From: Nocardioides oleivorans
Lineage (GTDB): Bacteria; Actinomycetota; Actinomycetes; Propionibacteriales; Nocardioidaceae
Length of the DNA: 64,000 nucleotides
Assembly: GCF_004137255.1 (NCBI RefSeq)
Contig: NZ_SDWT01000001.1
Location: 2,232,001 to 2,296,000, forward strand
Direction of reading: 5' to 3'
Positions 45,283-54,700 of the stretch are shown here, piece by piece. The notes under the pieces were generated by a model. That model was not told where the DNA came from, did no database searches, and saw nothing but the letters and a program-made list of their open reading frames with translations. The position numbers and the translations under genes were made by a program. Every line of letters starts with the position of its first letter. The first letter of the stretch is position 1.

Positions 45283-46032
45283 TCAGAGCGTGTCCCCGAT
45301 CATCCGGAGCACGGCTGCCTGGGCGTCGTTGAGCCGCGGGTCGAGGTCGACGGCGGGCACGTCCTGCTCCCGGAGCTGCCGCAACCGCCCGCCCATCGCC
45401 GTGTCGGCGTGCTGCGTCAGCGACGGGCCGAAGGCCGCGATGAAGACTTCCGTGACCGCACGGACGTCGGCGTCGGAGGCGTCCGCGGGCAGCGCCTCGA
45501 AGCGGGCGGCGAAGTCGTCGTACTCGCTGTTGCCGCGTACGTCGTTGAGCACCGCCGCGAGCTCGTGCAGGTCGTCAGGCGTCCCGCCGGCCTCGTAGAG
45601 ACGGGCCAGCAGGACCGAGGCGTCGTGCTCAAGGTCGGCCAGGTCCGACTCCTCCACCCCGCCCACCGCCTCGAGGAACTCGGCCAGCGCGGGCGTCAGG
45701 TCCGGCCGCGCACGCGAGGTGCGGAGCTCGCTCACCCGTCGCAGCTGCCCCTCGAGGTGGGCGATGCGCTCGCGCAGCTGGGTCTCGAGGTCGGCGAGCA
45801 GGTCCGCGCTGGCGGTGTCGGCGGGATCGTCGAGGAGCGTGGCCATCCGCTCGAGGGGTACGCCGAGCTCGGCGAGGGTCCGGATGCGGAGGAGCCGAGC
45901 GACGTGCGAGAGCTCATAGGTGCGATAGCCGTTGGTGCCCCGGCCGGGCTCGGGGAGGACGCCGACCTGGTGGTAGTGCCGGAGCGTGCGGACCGAGACG
46001 CCTGCCAGCTCGGCGACCTCCTTGCTCCTCAC
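45283..46032 (-). CDS. MerR-family transcriptional regulator
   Basis: 249 aa from GTG 46032, overlapping the MFS gene stop (GTGA). N-terminal MerR winged helix: KEVAELAGVSVRTLRHYHQVGVLPE, followed by the RLLRIRTLAELGVPLERM helix and the long dimerisation helix. The C-terminal 150 residues are acidic and helical, like TipAS/antibiotic-recognition effector domains. Translation appears coupled to the upstream efflux-type transporter, so it may sense the compound that the transporter exports. No cysteine metal site. Confidence 0.85.
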   Translation of the reverse strand: MRSKEVAELAGVSVRTLRHYHQVGVLPEPGRGTNGYRTYELSHVARLLRIRTLAELGVPLERMATLLDDPADTASADLLADLETQLRERIAHLEGQLRRVSELRTSRARPDLTPALAEFLEAVGGVEESDLADLEHDASVLLARLYEAGGTPDDLHELAAVLNDVRGNSEYDDFAARFEALPADASDADVRAVTEVFIAAFGPSLTQHADTAMGGRLRQLREQDVPAVDLDPRLNDAQAAVLRMIGDTL

Positions 46033-47288
46033 GCCGCGACCTCCGCGTCCGGAGTCGAGGTGGGCGCCGAGGAGAGGTCGCGCAGCGACGGGAGGAAGAG
46101 TGCGGCGACTGCCACGACCGCCCACAGCGCGCCGATCGCGAGGCCGGCCGCCTCCACGGAGACCTGGTCGACGAGCACCGCGGTCCCGAGGATGCCGAGG
46201 GACGGCGCCACGGTGAGCAGGGCGTTCTGGGTGCCGGTCACTCGGCCGCGCAGCTGCTCGGGGATGCGCTCGGTCATGAGGACGCCGAGCACGGTGCTCA
46301 CCATGCCCCCGAACGTACCGACCATCGCGGCCCCGCCGAGGACGAGCCACACCGACGGCAGCGAGCCGATCACGAGCAGCCCGGCCGCGGAGCCGAGCAG
46401 GCCGACGACCAGCCAGACCCGTCGCGGCAGCCGCGTGCCGACAGCGGCGTACACGCCTGCCCCGACCAGCATGCCGACGGCCAGGGAGCTGAGGACGAGG
46501 CCGAGCCGACCCTCGTCGCCCGTCATCGTGAAGTGCACCGGGAGCAGGAGCCCCTGGACGGCGGCGAGGCAGGAGGCGAGGACCAGCGTGAGCGCCGTGA
46601 CGGTCAGCAGGAACGGGCTGCGCAGGAAGAGCAGCGACCATCCCTCGGCCAGGTGGGCCAGCACTGCGCGCGGCGACGAACCGACCGTCGACACCTCGAT
46701 GACGCCGACGTCGCGCGGAAGGACGAGGGTGATGAGGGCGGCCAGCAGGGACATGCCGGCGGTGACCCAGAGTGCCTCCGTCCCGTCCAGCACGGTGACC
46801 AGGCCCGCCGCGATCGCCGGGCCGACGATCATCGTGATCGCGGCCGTGCCCTCGCGGAGCCCGACCAGCCGGTCGACGGTCCAGGTGCTGCGGCGCGCGA
46901 CCGGCAGGAGGAGGGCCTCGCGAGCGGTGAGGCCGGGTACGTCGCCGAACGACCCGAGGATGCCGAACAGCACGAACCAGCCGAGGCTGAGGTCCGTGAA
47001 GAGCGCGGTGACCGGCAGCGCTGCGACGGCCGCACCGGAGATGACGTCGGTCAGCACGGACACCCACCGCCGGTCGTACCGGTCGACGACGCTGCCCATG
47101 AACAGCCCCGCCACGAGCGCCGGCAGCGCAGTGGCCGCCGCGACGAGGCCGGCGTCGAGCGCACTTCCGGTGGTCTGCAGCACGACCAGCGGCAGGACGA
47201 CGGCCGCGACCGAGTTGCCGAGGAAGGAGATGCCGTAGGACGTGAGATAGGCGAGCACCGAGCGGTTCATGCGCCCAGTCGAAACCAT
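46029..47288 (-). CDS. MFS transporter, MFS_3/enterobactin-exporter-like
   Basis: 419 aa (ATG 47288; ATG 47270 is an alternative). About 12 hydrophobic helices, with the MFS loop motif GSVVDRYDRRW between helices 2 and 3 (about 64-74). General pattern of the DHA3-type exporters of macrolides and siderophores (YLTSYGISFLGNSV, LFGILGSFGDVPG). Proton-coupled efflux at the cytoplasmic membrane is likely; the substrate is unknown. First gene of a two-gene unit with the MerR regulator. Confidence 0.85.
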   Translation of the reverse strand: MVSTGRMNRSVLAYLTSYGISFLGNSVAAVVLPLVVLQTTGSALDAGLVAAATALPALVAGLFMGSVVDRYDRRWVSVLTDVISGAAVAALPVTALFTDLSLGWFVLFGILGSFGDVPGLTAREALLLPVARRSTWTVDRLVGLREGTAAITMIVGPAIAAGLVTVLDGTEALWVTAGMSLLAALITLVLPRDVGVIEVSTVGSSPRAVLAHLAEGWSLLFLRSPFLLTVTALTLVLASCLAAVQGLLLPVHFTMTGDEGRLGLVLSSLAVGMLVGAGVYAAVGTRLPRRVWLVVGLLGSAAGLLVIGSLPSVWLVLGGAAMVGTFGGMVSTVLGVLMTERIPEQLRGRVTGTQNALLTVAPSLGILGTAVLVDQVSVEAAGLAIGALWAVVAVAALFLPSLRDLSSAPTSTPDAEVAA

Positions 47289-47303
47289 GACGCTACGTCG
47301 GGC

Positions 47304-47948
47304 TCAAGTCTTCACCACGTAGGCGTCGTGGTCCGAGAGCCGCTTGCCGTCGTACGACGCCTCGATGCGCGTCGCGACGGCGCTCGAGCCACGAGCCACG
47401 GCGATGTGGTCGATGCTGAGCAGGCCGTCGATCACGTGCGGGAGATCTGCGGTCGGGACGTCGAGGTCGAGCTCAGCCAGCGCGGACTGCAGTGCCCTGC
47501 GACCACCGAGGGAGCCGGCGTACTCCCGACCGCTCAGCGCATGGTTCCAGTCGCCGCCCCACACGAGGGACGGCGCTGCCCGGAGATGGACGAGCAGGTC
47601 GTCGATCGCGTGCGCGGTCTTGTCGACGTGACGCGACCCGACCCACGGCGGCCGTGACCCACACGCCTTCCACGGCAGGATCGAGCTGACGTACGTCGTC
47701 GTGCCGATCGTCGCGGACGCGCTGGCGGGGTGCGGGTCGGGACACGACGACATCGGCAACCGGCTCGCGATCCCGGCCCACCTGCGTCGCTGGGCCATCA
47801 GCGACCCGGACATGTGGAGCGCGTAGCCGGGCAGGCTGGTCCGTTCGCCCACCTCGGTCAGCAGCCAGACGTCGCAGTCGGCGTCGAGCAGCAGGGTGGC
47901 GTGGTGGTCCGACCAGCGGCCGGCGAGGTTCCAGGTCCCGATGCGCAC
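47304..47948 (-). CDS. Endonuclease/exonuclease/phosphatase-family protein
   Basis: 214 aa from GTG 47948 (TGAGGA upstream). EEP fold motifs: GTWNLAGRW with the Asn (residues 4-12), LTEVGE with the metal-binding Glu, GGDWNHAL with the D-x-N pair, IDHIAVA, and the terminal SDHDAYVV. The family hydrolyses phosphodiester or phosphomonoester bonds with Mg2+. At 214 aa it is somewhat short for the family. No signal peptide; substrate unknown. The 300 bp between it and the next gene hold a 7-bp-armed palindrome at 48218-48235 but no other gene I can support. Confidence 0.78.
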   Translation of the reverse strand: MRIGTWNLAGRWSDHHATLLLDADCDVWLLTEVGERTSLPGYALHMSGSLMAQRRRWAGIASRLPMSSCPDPHPASASATIGTTTYVSSILPWKACGSRPPWVGSRHVDKTAHAIDDLLVHLRAAPSLVWGGDWNHALSGREYAGSLGGRRALQSALAELDLDVPTADLPHVIDGLLSIDHIAVARGSSAVATRIEASYDGKRLSDHDAYVVKT

Positions 47949-48252
47949 GGCGTGATCCTCACAGAGAGTGGTGAGGTGCGGGGATCAGTCGACGAGCTCA
48001 GCGGGACTGATGCTCGACTCCGAGCCCGAGGCGGAGGCGCTCTCAGCCAAGGCGCAGGAGCTGATCACCCGTCACGCCCTCGGCCAGCTCATGGACCCCA
48101 CTCGTGCGGATTCGGGCGCCAGCACCCCGCTCGTACGTCGACTCTGGCTGGACGCGCCCTACACCCGCGCCAGGCAGGACCCAGTGTCGGTGGGCTTCCC
48201 TAGAGTTCGTGGTGTGGGGATCGCGGGGGCGATCCGGACGGGGGTCGATGAG

Positions 48253-49431
48253 ATGAGTGACGAGCTCGAGCGTCGGTGGGACGACGCGGTGGACACGGCG
48301 TGGCGGGGATTCCGGCAGCGACTGGCCGACAGGCTCGCCGAGCTCGCGGATGGCGACGGGCTGGCGCTCGACACCGGACCGGAGCACGAGGCGGTGACCA
48401 CGTGCGAGGTGACACTTGCGGATGGTGTCCTGTGGGTGCAGGTCGTCTCCGACGGCAGGTCCGAGGTGTGCCTCCAGCTGGAGCCGCGCGAGGTCGATCG
48501 GGCCGCAGTGGTGGTGGTCCGGGCGCTGCGCGAGGTCTACGGCGTGCTGCACCCGGTCTACCTGGAGGCCGAGGGCCTCGAGCCTGAGCGCACGGGCTTC
48601 AAGCCGTTGCCGCCCAAGCCGCTGAGGGCGCAACGGCCAGACCTCGACGCGGTCGTTCGTGCCACCTCCGCGGACGACGTGCGGGCCGTGATCGACCTCG
48701 CCGTGGCGGAGATCTACGGCGAGACGCTCGAGTGGGACGACGACGGTGACCTGGGCCTGCCGACCGACGAGTCGTGCGTCTGGGTCCTGGTCAACAAGCA
48801 TGCTCCGCACGCCCTGCTCACCTGCCTGCTGGTCGACGGGGTCGAGGACGAGTCGGCTGCGCTCGCCGAGGTCAACCGGCTCAACGGGACTGAGCTCGGC
48901 CTGAGCTTCGTCCTGGTGGGTGGCCGGATCAGCGTCACCCGCGAGCTCGGGCTGGCCGCGGCAGTTCCTTCCGCGGTGGGGATCGAGCTCCAGCGGCTGC
49001 TCACACAGGTCGACGGCTGGGCGCAGGAGCTGTCCGAGGCGCTGCGTGCGGCGAGCGAGCCCTCGGGGGAGCCGAAGGGCAGCCGCTTCGCGACGGCGTA
49101 CGCCGTGATGGCCGAGCTCGAGCGCGAGGAGCGTGGGTCGGTCGGTGCGATCGCGATGCTGCGGATCTACGACAACGACCCCGGGCTCATGCTCAAGGCG
49201 ATCCGGATCACCGAGCAGCGCCGCCGCGAAGCCAGGGCCAAGGTGCGCGCCGCGCGTGCGGAGGGCCGGCGCACGAAGGAGAAGGTGCAGCAGGCGCGCC
49301 ACGACTACCTCCGTGACCTGGCGTCGCGGATGCGTGGGGCACTGAGGTTGCTGGTCGACGGGCCCGTCCGCAAGCCGCAGCTCGACCAGCTCGCGCTGTT
49401 CGACGAGGACGAGGCTGGGACGGGCCGTTGA
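48253..49431 (+). CDS. YbjN-like domain protein
   Basis: 392 aa from ATG 48253 (GGGGG upstream). In-frame GTG 48214 is an alternative: TAGAGT at 48201-48206 sits 7 nt before it, as expected for a leaderless mRNA. The central part (VWVLVNKHAPHALLTCLLVDGV, ELGLSFVLVGGRISVTRELGL) resembles the type III-chaperone-like fold of YbjN proteins. The C-terminal 90 residues are charged and probably coiled coil (EQRRREARAKVRAARAEGRRTKEK). Cytoplasmic, function unknown. Followed 46 nt later by the NERD helicase. Confidence 0.55.
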   Translation: MSDELERRWDDAVDTAWRGFRQRLADRLAELADGDGLALDTGPEHEAVTTCEVTLADGVLWVQVVSDGRSEVCLQLEPREVDRAAVVVVRALREVYGVLHPVYLEAEGLEPERTGFKPLPPKPLRAQRPDLDAVVRATSADDVRAVIDLAVAEIYGETLEWDDDGDLGLPTDESCVWVLVNKHAPHALLTCLLVDGVEDESAALAEVNRLNGTELGLSFVLVGGRISVTRELGLAAAVPSAVGIELQRLLTQVDGWAQELSEALRAASEPSGEPKGSRFATAYAVMAELEREERGSVGAIAMLRIYDNDPGLMLKAIRITEQRRREARAKVRAARAEGRRTKEKVQQARHDYLRDLASRMRGALRLLVDGPVRKPQLDQLALFDEDEAGTGR

Positions 49432-49477
49432 GGGCGTTCCGCACGCGGCCGGTCGCGTTCGATGATGGGGTGGTCGC

Positions 49478-51124
49478 ATGCCACGCCTGATCCCGGAGTC
49501 GCCGACCTTCACCACTGACTCGGAGCGGGAGGTGTGGGAGCGGCTGCGCGACAGCCTCGGTGACAACGACGTGCTCGTTGCCAACCTCCGCCTCACCGAC
49601 GAGATCAAGGACCACGAGGCCGACATCGTCGTGCTGATGCCCGGCATCGGCATCGTCGTGCTCGAGGTGAAGGGCAGCAGCGTCTGGTGGGACGACGGCT
49701 GGTGGATCAAGCGTCGCGGCAAGGACACGCCGATCCACCCGGTCGACCAGGCGCGCGACGCGAAGTACGCCCTGCGCACCTACGTCGAGCGCGACGCACG
49801 CTGGGGCAGCCGCACCCGCGTCGCGTGGTCGCACGCCGTCGTGACTCCCTACTCCGAGTTCGGCGACGACTTCGCCCTGCCTGACCTGCCGCGCTGGTCG
49901 CTCCACGACAAGGGCGAACAGGCGCACCTCGTCGGGCGCCTCCGTCAGACCGCGACGAAGATGACCCACGGGCAGCGGGTCGCGACGCCCGACGACGTCG
50001 ACGAGATCGCGGAGATCCTGACCGGCCGGCTGCCCACGTCGTACGACGTCCGCGCCGAGGCCGACGAGCGCGCGGCGGTCGCTGACCGACTGACCCTCGA
50101 GCAGGCCACGATCCTCCGGGTCACCCGGCTGCTCCACCGGGTGGAGGTGCGCGGCGGGGCGGGAAGCGGCAAGACCGTGCTCGCGCTCCAGCAGGCCAAG
50201 GAGCTCACCCGCGGCGGGCACGAGCGACCGCGCCAGCGCGTCGCGCTGCTCTGCTACTCGATCGGCCTGGCCGAGCACCTCAAGCGCGAGGTCGCGACCT
50301 GGGACCGGAAGCACCGTCCGGCCTTCGTCGGGACCTTCCACGACTTCGGTCGCCAGTGGGGCGCGGCCGACGGCGACCGGCAGGACAGCCAGTTCTGGGA
50401 GGAGCACCTGCCGGCGCAGATGGCCGAGCTGGCGGCAGGCCTCGACGACGGCAAGAAGTACGACGCGGTCATCGTGGACGAGGCGCAGGACTTCGCCGAC
50501 TCGTGGTGGACACCGGTGCTCCGTGCACTGCGTGACGAGGAGGAGGGTGGCCTCTACCTCTACTCCGACGAGAACCAGCGCATCTTCGCTCGCTTCGGTC
50601 GGCCGCCGGTCGCGCTCGTCCCACTGGTGCTCGACCACAACCTGCGCAACACCAGGCAGATCCACGAGTCCTTCGGTCCGCTCGCGCCGAGCCGCATGTA
50701 CTCCCGCGGCGGGGAGGGGCCAGTCGTCCGTGTCGTCGACGCTGCGGGTGAGGACCCGCTCGGAGTGGCGGACGACGAGGTGGACCGGCTGCTCGACGCC
50801 GGCTGGGACCCGAAGCACGTCGCGCTGCTGACGACGGGACACCGCCACCCGGCCCAGGTCGAGCGCACCGACTTCCACGACCAGGACGGCTACTGGAAGA
50901 CCTTCTGGGACGACGACGTCTTCTACGGCCACGTCCTCGGGTGCAAGGGCCTCGAGCGCCGTGCCGTCGTGCTCTGCCTCAACGAGGACGGGTCGCGCGA
51001 CCGCGCTCGCGAACGGCTCTATGTCGGGATGTCGCGTGCGACCGACGAGCTGGTCGTCGTCGGTGAGCCGGAGACCGTACGACGCGTGGCGGGCGACGAC
51101 GTGGCGCGGCGGCTCGGGATCTGA
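49478..51124 (+). CDS. NERD nuclease-domain UvrD-like helicase
   Basis: 548 aa. The N-terminal NERD domain (about 10-130) has a PD-(D/E)XK-like core, EADIVVLMPGIGIVVLEVKGS. From about 220 there is an SF1 helicase: Walker A GGAGSGKTVLAL, VIVDEAQDFADSWW, and terminal FYGHVLGCKGLERRAV and YVGMSRATDEL. The helicase is compact, with no large 2B insert. NERD helicases are thought to process DNA, sometimes in plasmid or phage defence. No ribosome binding site is obvious. Confidence 0.85.
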   Translation: MPRLIPESPTFTTDSEREVWERLRDSLGDNDVLVANLRLTDEIKDHEADIVVLMPGIGIVVLEVKGSSVWWDDGWWIKRRGKDTPIHPVDQARDAKYALRTYVERDARWGSRTRVAWSHAVVTPYSEFGDDFALPDLPRWSLHDKGEQAHLVGRLRQTATKMTHGQRVATPDDVDEIAEILTGRLPTSYDVRAEADERAAVADRLTLEQATILRVTRLLHRVEVRGGAGSGKTVLALQQAKELTRGGHERPRQRVALLCYSIGLAEHLKREVATWDRKHRPAFVGTFHDFGRQWGAADGDRQDSQFWEEHLPAQMAELAAGLDDGKKYDAVIVDEAQDFADSWWTPVLRALRDEEEGGLYLYSDENQRIFARFGRPPVALVPLVLDHNLRNTRQIHESFGPLAPSRMYSRGGEGPVVRVVDAAGEDPLGVADDEVDRLLDAGWDPKHVALLTTGHRHPAQVERTDFHDQDGYWKTFWDDDVFYGHVLGCKGLERRAVVLCLNEDGSRDRARERLYVGMSRATDELVVVGEPETVRRVAGDDVARRLGI

Positions 51125-51235
51125 GCGTGCGCGCAAGCTCTCGCGTGCCCGGGGTGGACCCGGCCGCGGCTGCACGAAAGCCTTCGTGCAGGGACGGGCG
51201 CGGGTCGCGAGCCGTGCACCGGTTCTTGCACTCGG

Positions 51236-54034
51236 TCAGGACCACTGGCGGCGCATGACCGTGGTCGCGGCGAACGGGTCCTCGCCCGACACCGCAGTCA
51301 GGATGCCGGCCCCCTCGGGCCGAGCCGTCGCCAGCAGCCGGCCGTCGCCGACCCAGGTGCGCCAGGTCGCGAGGTAGTGACCGGCGCTGGTGGCGTTGCG
51401 CCCGAGCACAGTGGGGACGGGGTGCCACGCCTCACCTGACGGGGCGGCAGCGGCCAGGGCGGATCGGGCACCGGCTCGTGTGCGGATCCGGCGGCCCGGG
51501 TCCCTCAGCTGGGCCGAGGTCCAGCGGGACACGAGGTAGCGCGGCGCGCCGACCGGGGCGATGGCCTCGTCGAAGGCAGCGGCGAACACCTCGGCATCGG
51601 CTTCGGAACCGACGAGCCGGAAGCGGTACTCCCCGCCCGGGTGGACGTCGGCGGCGAGGGCCGACGCCCCCACACCCGTCAGTCCGGCGGCGAGGAGCGC
51701 GTCCGCGACGGCGGCGGCGACCGCCTCGAGCGGGGGTACCCCGGTGGTCAGGGCGAGCTGCGAGTGCACCCACGCCGTGAGCACCTCCGCGTTCCGATGC
51801 CCGCTGATGACGGCACCGCCGGCGGCCAGGACGCCGAGCGCGCCAGCGGCCACCAACTGCCCGACGCCCGGGAGCACGGCGGCGACACCGCCGACGCCGG
51901 CTGTGCCAGCGGCGAGCGACAGCGGCGTACGCCAGCTGGTGTCCGGCACCGCGGCCTCGGTCGACAGACCGTCCGACGTCAGGCGCCACGTGGGGGCGAC
52001 CGGCGTGAGCACCACGACGCGGTCGGGAGGCGCGAGGGAGGTGCCGGCAGAGCGCCGGACGCGCAGCGACGCCAGGGTGACGTCCTGGTACGGCTCACCC
52101 ACCCTCCAGAGGTCGCGGATCGCGTCGCGGTCAGCCGCGGCGACCAGCATCCGCGCGTTGTAGCCGTCGAACGAAGCGACCGGCGGCGGTGCGAAGGGGG
52201 AGAAGGACGCGTCGATGTGGGCGACCCCGTCGACGATGTCCCCGTCGGCGTCGACGCCGTGGAACCCCTGGTGCTTGCGGACCAGTCGGAACCAGTCGTT
52301 GTCGCCCTTCGGGTGCGCCTCCGACACGCACACGACCGTCCAGTTGGTGGCGACCTTCTCCGGCCAGGTCGGGTCGGTGCGCAGCGCCCGTCCCCGGGTC
52401 TGGACGACCGCCGTCAGCGTCGTGGCGGTGGTGAGGTCGATGAGGGTGGAGACGCCGCGTGCGTTCCAGCCCTCGCCGAGGAGCCCGCGGGTGCCGACGA
52501 GGACCTGCGTCCCGCCGGACTCGAAGAAGGCGGTGACGTGGCCGACCCAGGTCCGCGAGGTCCACCCCGCCGTGCACGTCGCCACGACACCCTCGCTCGA
52601 CACGACGAGCCGACCGGCCAGCTGGGGGTCGCGGGTCGCGACGAAGGCGACGAGGTCGCGCAGCGTGGACTCGGAGGCGGCGACGACGGACCCGGTGACC
52701 AGCATCGGCTGGAGCACCGCGGTGTCCGGCGCAGCGAGGAGCGCCTCGAGTGCGGCCACCGCCGAACCGGCCTCGGCGTCCTGGACACCGTCGAGCGTGA
52801 CCGGAACCGTCGCCGACGCGCGCTCGTGGTCGCACAGCACCAGCACCCGGGCTCGTACGCCGATCGCGGCATGCTCGGCCGCGATGATCTGGGCGGCCGC
52901 GCCCGGCTTGGCGTAGGACCGGGCCAGCACCCGGTCGACGGTGGACCTCCCTCGACGTACGCCCCGGCGGGTCCACGCGTAGCCGACCGACGGCAGCGCT
53001 GCCTTCACCGTCGCCAGCACCTCCGCGTCCCGCACGTCGGAGGAGACGGCGACGTGGTGGAGCAGCCAGTCGCCGAGGAGGCCGACCCAGTCCTCGGCGG
53101 ACGGTGGGTGGCGGTGCTCCTCGCGCAAGCGTGCGCCGACGGGCAGCCCGAGCAGGCCTGCGTGGTGCATCCGCAGCGCCGCGTCGCAGAGGTCGGGCTC
53201 CCGCTCGGCGAGCGCCGCCCACGTGGTCGTGGCGGGCACCGGGTCGACGTACCGCGCCGTGAGCCACTCGTAGAACCCGACCGACCCGAAGCCCGGCGTG
53301 GTGAGCAGGGTGGTGAGCTCGGTGAAGCGGAGCGCCTCGCCGGTGAGCCAGTCCTCCTCGGTCGGGGTGGGCGTGGTCAGCCAGACCAGCTCGTCGAAGG
53401 GCGCGAGGTGGCCCTCCTTGACGACCGCCGGCACCGACACGCGGTAGCGGATGCTCCCGAACAGCTCGTCGACGAGGGCGCGCTGCTCGGCGGTGAGGCT
53501 CTCGGGCGGGGTGGCAGTCAGGGCGAGGACATGCGCGGTCGACACCGCCTCGAGCAGCTCCGCCAGCAGCCGGCCCCACACCTCGAGCAGGTGGTGGCAC
53601 TCGTCGAGGACCAGCACCAGGTCGGGCTCCGTGCGGATCCGGTCGAAGAGCGCCACGCCGTTGGGATGGAGTCGGTCGACAACCGTGACCGCGGCGTCGG
53701 TCGCTTCGGAGTCGAAGACCGCGAGGGACTGGTAGGTCAGGCAGGTCAGGGCGGCGGCCAGCGACCGGTCGTCACTCGCGTCGAGACCCATGACGCGTGC
53801 CTCGGCGATCCACTGGGACTGGATCGCGGTGTTGGGGGCGAGCACGACGGCCTTCACGGCGGGATCGGCCCGGAGTCGGTCGGCGACGGCCTCGAGACCG
53901 ACGCGGGTCTTCCCCGCACCCGGGGGCAGCACGACCCAGGCGCGCGGGCGATCGGACCCGTCCCACGCCCGCGCGAGCGACTCCAGGGCCTCGCGCTGGT
54001 GGATGCGCAGGGGCGGCGGACCGCTGACCGTCAC
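51236..54034 (-). CDS. SF2 helicase with unusual hydrophobic C-terminal half
   Basis: 932 aa from GTG 54034. Helicase motifs: Walker A PPGAGKTRVGL (about 37-47), LVLDECHHLLE (DECH, about 140), TATPPES, and TRGLLGEGWNARG with VQTRGRALRTDP (motifs V and VI). From about 670 the protein becomes Ala/Gly/Val-rich with a 35-residue hydrophobic run (AAGTAGVGGVAAVLPGVGQ and on), which could be a membrane or amphipathic hairpin, followed by a soluble alpha/beta end. Such a tail is not usual for SF2 enzymes. Function unknown; converges with the NERD helicase. Confidence 0.75.
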   Translation of the reverse strand: MTVSGPPPLRIHQREALESLARAWDGSDRPRAWVVLPPGAGKTRVGLEAVADRLRADPAVKAVVLAPNTAIQSQWIAEARVMGLDASDDRSLAAALTCLTYQSLAVFDSEATDAAVTVVDRLHPNGVALFDRIRTEPDLVLVLDECHHLLEVWGRLLAELLEAVSTAHVLALTATPPESLTAEQRALVDELFGSIRYRVSVPAVVKEGHLAPFDELVWLTTPTPTEEDWLTGEALRFTELTTLLTTPGFGSVGFYEWLTARYVDPVPATTTWAALAEREPDLCDAALRMHHAGLLGLPVGARLREEHRHPPSAEDWVGLLGDWLLHHVAVSSDVRDAEVLATVKAALPSVGYAWTRRGVRRGRSTVDRVLARSYAKPGAAAQIIAAEHAAIGVRARVLVLCDHERASATVPVTLDGVQDAEAGSAVAALEALLAAPDTAVLQPMLVTGSVVAASESTLRDLVAFVATRDPQLAGRLVVSSEGVVATCTAGWTSRTWVGHVTAFFESGGTQVLVGTRGLLGEGWNARGVSTLIDLTTATTLTAVVQTRGRALRTDPTWPEKVATNWTVVCVSEAHPKGDNDWFRLVRKHQGFHGVDADGDIVDGVAHIDASFSPFAPPPVASFDGYNARMLVAAADRDAIRDLWRVGEPYQDVTLASLRVRRSAGTSLAPPDRVVVLTPVAPTWRLTSDGLSTEAAVPDTSWRTPLSLAAGTAGVGGVAAVLPGVGQLVAAGALGVLAAGGAVISGHRNAEVLTAWVHSQLALTTGVPPLEAVAAAVADALLAAGLTGVGASALAADVHPGGEYRFRLVGSEADAEVFAAAFDEAIAPVGAPRYLVSRWTSAQLRDPGRRIRTRAGARSALAAAAPSGEAWHPVPTVLGRNATSAGHYLATWRTWVGDGRLLATARPEGAGILTAVSGEDPFAATTVMRRQWS

Positions 54035-54084
54035 CTGTCCTCCTCGCCCCGGTGTGCCGGCGGAATCGTCGCACGTCTGGCGCC

Positions 54085-54124
54085 TGTTACCCGTCCGACG
54101 TAGAGTTTACTCATGCAGGTAACA
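54085..54124. promoter_or_regulatory. Possible TetR operator overlapping the start
   Basis: TGTTACC (54085-54091) and GGTAACA (54118-54124) are perfect 7-bp arms, with a degenerate GTTTAC between them. TAGAGT at 54101-54106 lies 6 nt before ATG 54113, consistent with a -10 element of a leaderless mRNA. The TetR encoded here may bind and repress its own promoter. Confidence 0.4.
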
Positions 54125-54700
54125 CGGTCGGTCACCGCCGAAGCACGACGGGCGCAGATCCTCGAGGCGACCATCGCCGTGGTCGCCGAGGAGGGCTTCG
54201 CGCGCGCCACCTTCGCGCGCATCGCCGAGCGCGGCGGCCTGTCCAGCACCCGGTTGATCAGCTATCACTTCGCCGGCAAGGGCGAGCTCGTCGCAGCACT
54301 GGTCCAGCACGTCGTCGCGGGGATCGGGGCGCACGTCGGCGCACGGGTGGCGGCCGCGTCGACCGCGCGCGGCCGGCTCGCGGCGTACGTCGAGGGCGTC
54401 GTGTCGTACGCCGACGTCCACCGAGCACCGATGTCGGCGCTGCTCCAGGTGGCGATGGCCGGTGCCGGCGGGGCGACGACGCAGGAGCCCAGCGACCTCG
54501 GCCACCTCGAGCGGATCCTGCGCGACGGGCAGGAGTCGGGCGAGATGCGGGCCTTCGACGTCAGCGTGATGGCGACGACCGTGCAGCGCGCCGTCGAGGT
54601 CGTTCCGTTCCGGTTGCAGGCCGAGCCCGACCTCGACTGCACGGCGTACGCCGCCGAGCTGGTCGAGCTGTTCGACCGCGCGACGAGGGCCGAGGCGTGA
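54113..54700 (+). CDS. TetR-family transcriptional regulator
   Basis: 195 aa. HTH in the first 50 residues: RRAQILEATIAVVAEEGFARATFARIAERGGLS, then LISYHFAGKGELV. The ligand domain is unassigned. Its stop overlaps the start of the next gene (GTGA), so it probably regulates that membrane protein. A probable self-operator overlaps the start. Divergent from the SF2 helicase gene with 78 bp between starts. Confidence 0.88.
   Translation: MQVTRSVTAEARRAQILEATIAVVAEEGFARATFARIAERGGLSSTRLISYHFAGKGELVAALVQHVVAGIGAHVGARVAAASTARGRLAAYVEGVVSYADVHRAPMSALLQVAMAGAGGATTQEPSDLGHLERILRDGQESGEMRAFDVSVMATTVQRAVEVVPFRLQAEPDLDCTAYAAELVELFDRATRAEA

Noticed and set aside
51641..54103. 820-aa plus-strand frame over the SF2 helicase
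   Set aside because: Helicase motifs are on the minus strand; this frame is Arg/Gly/Asp-rich noise.
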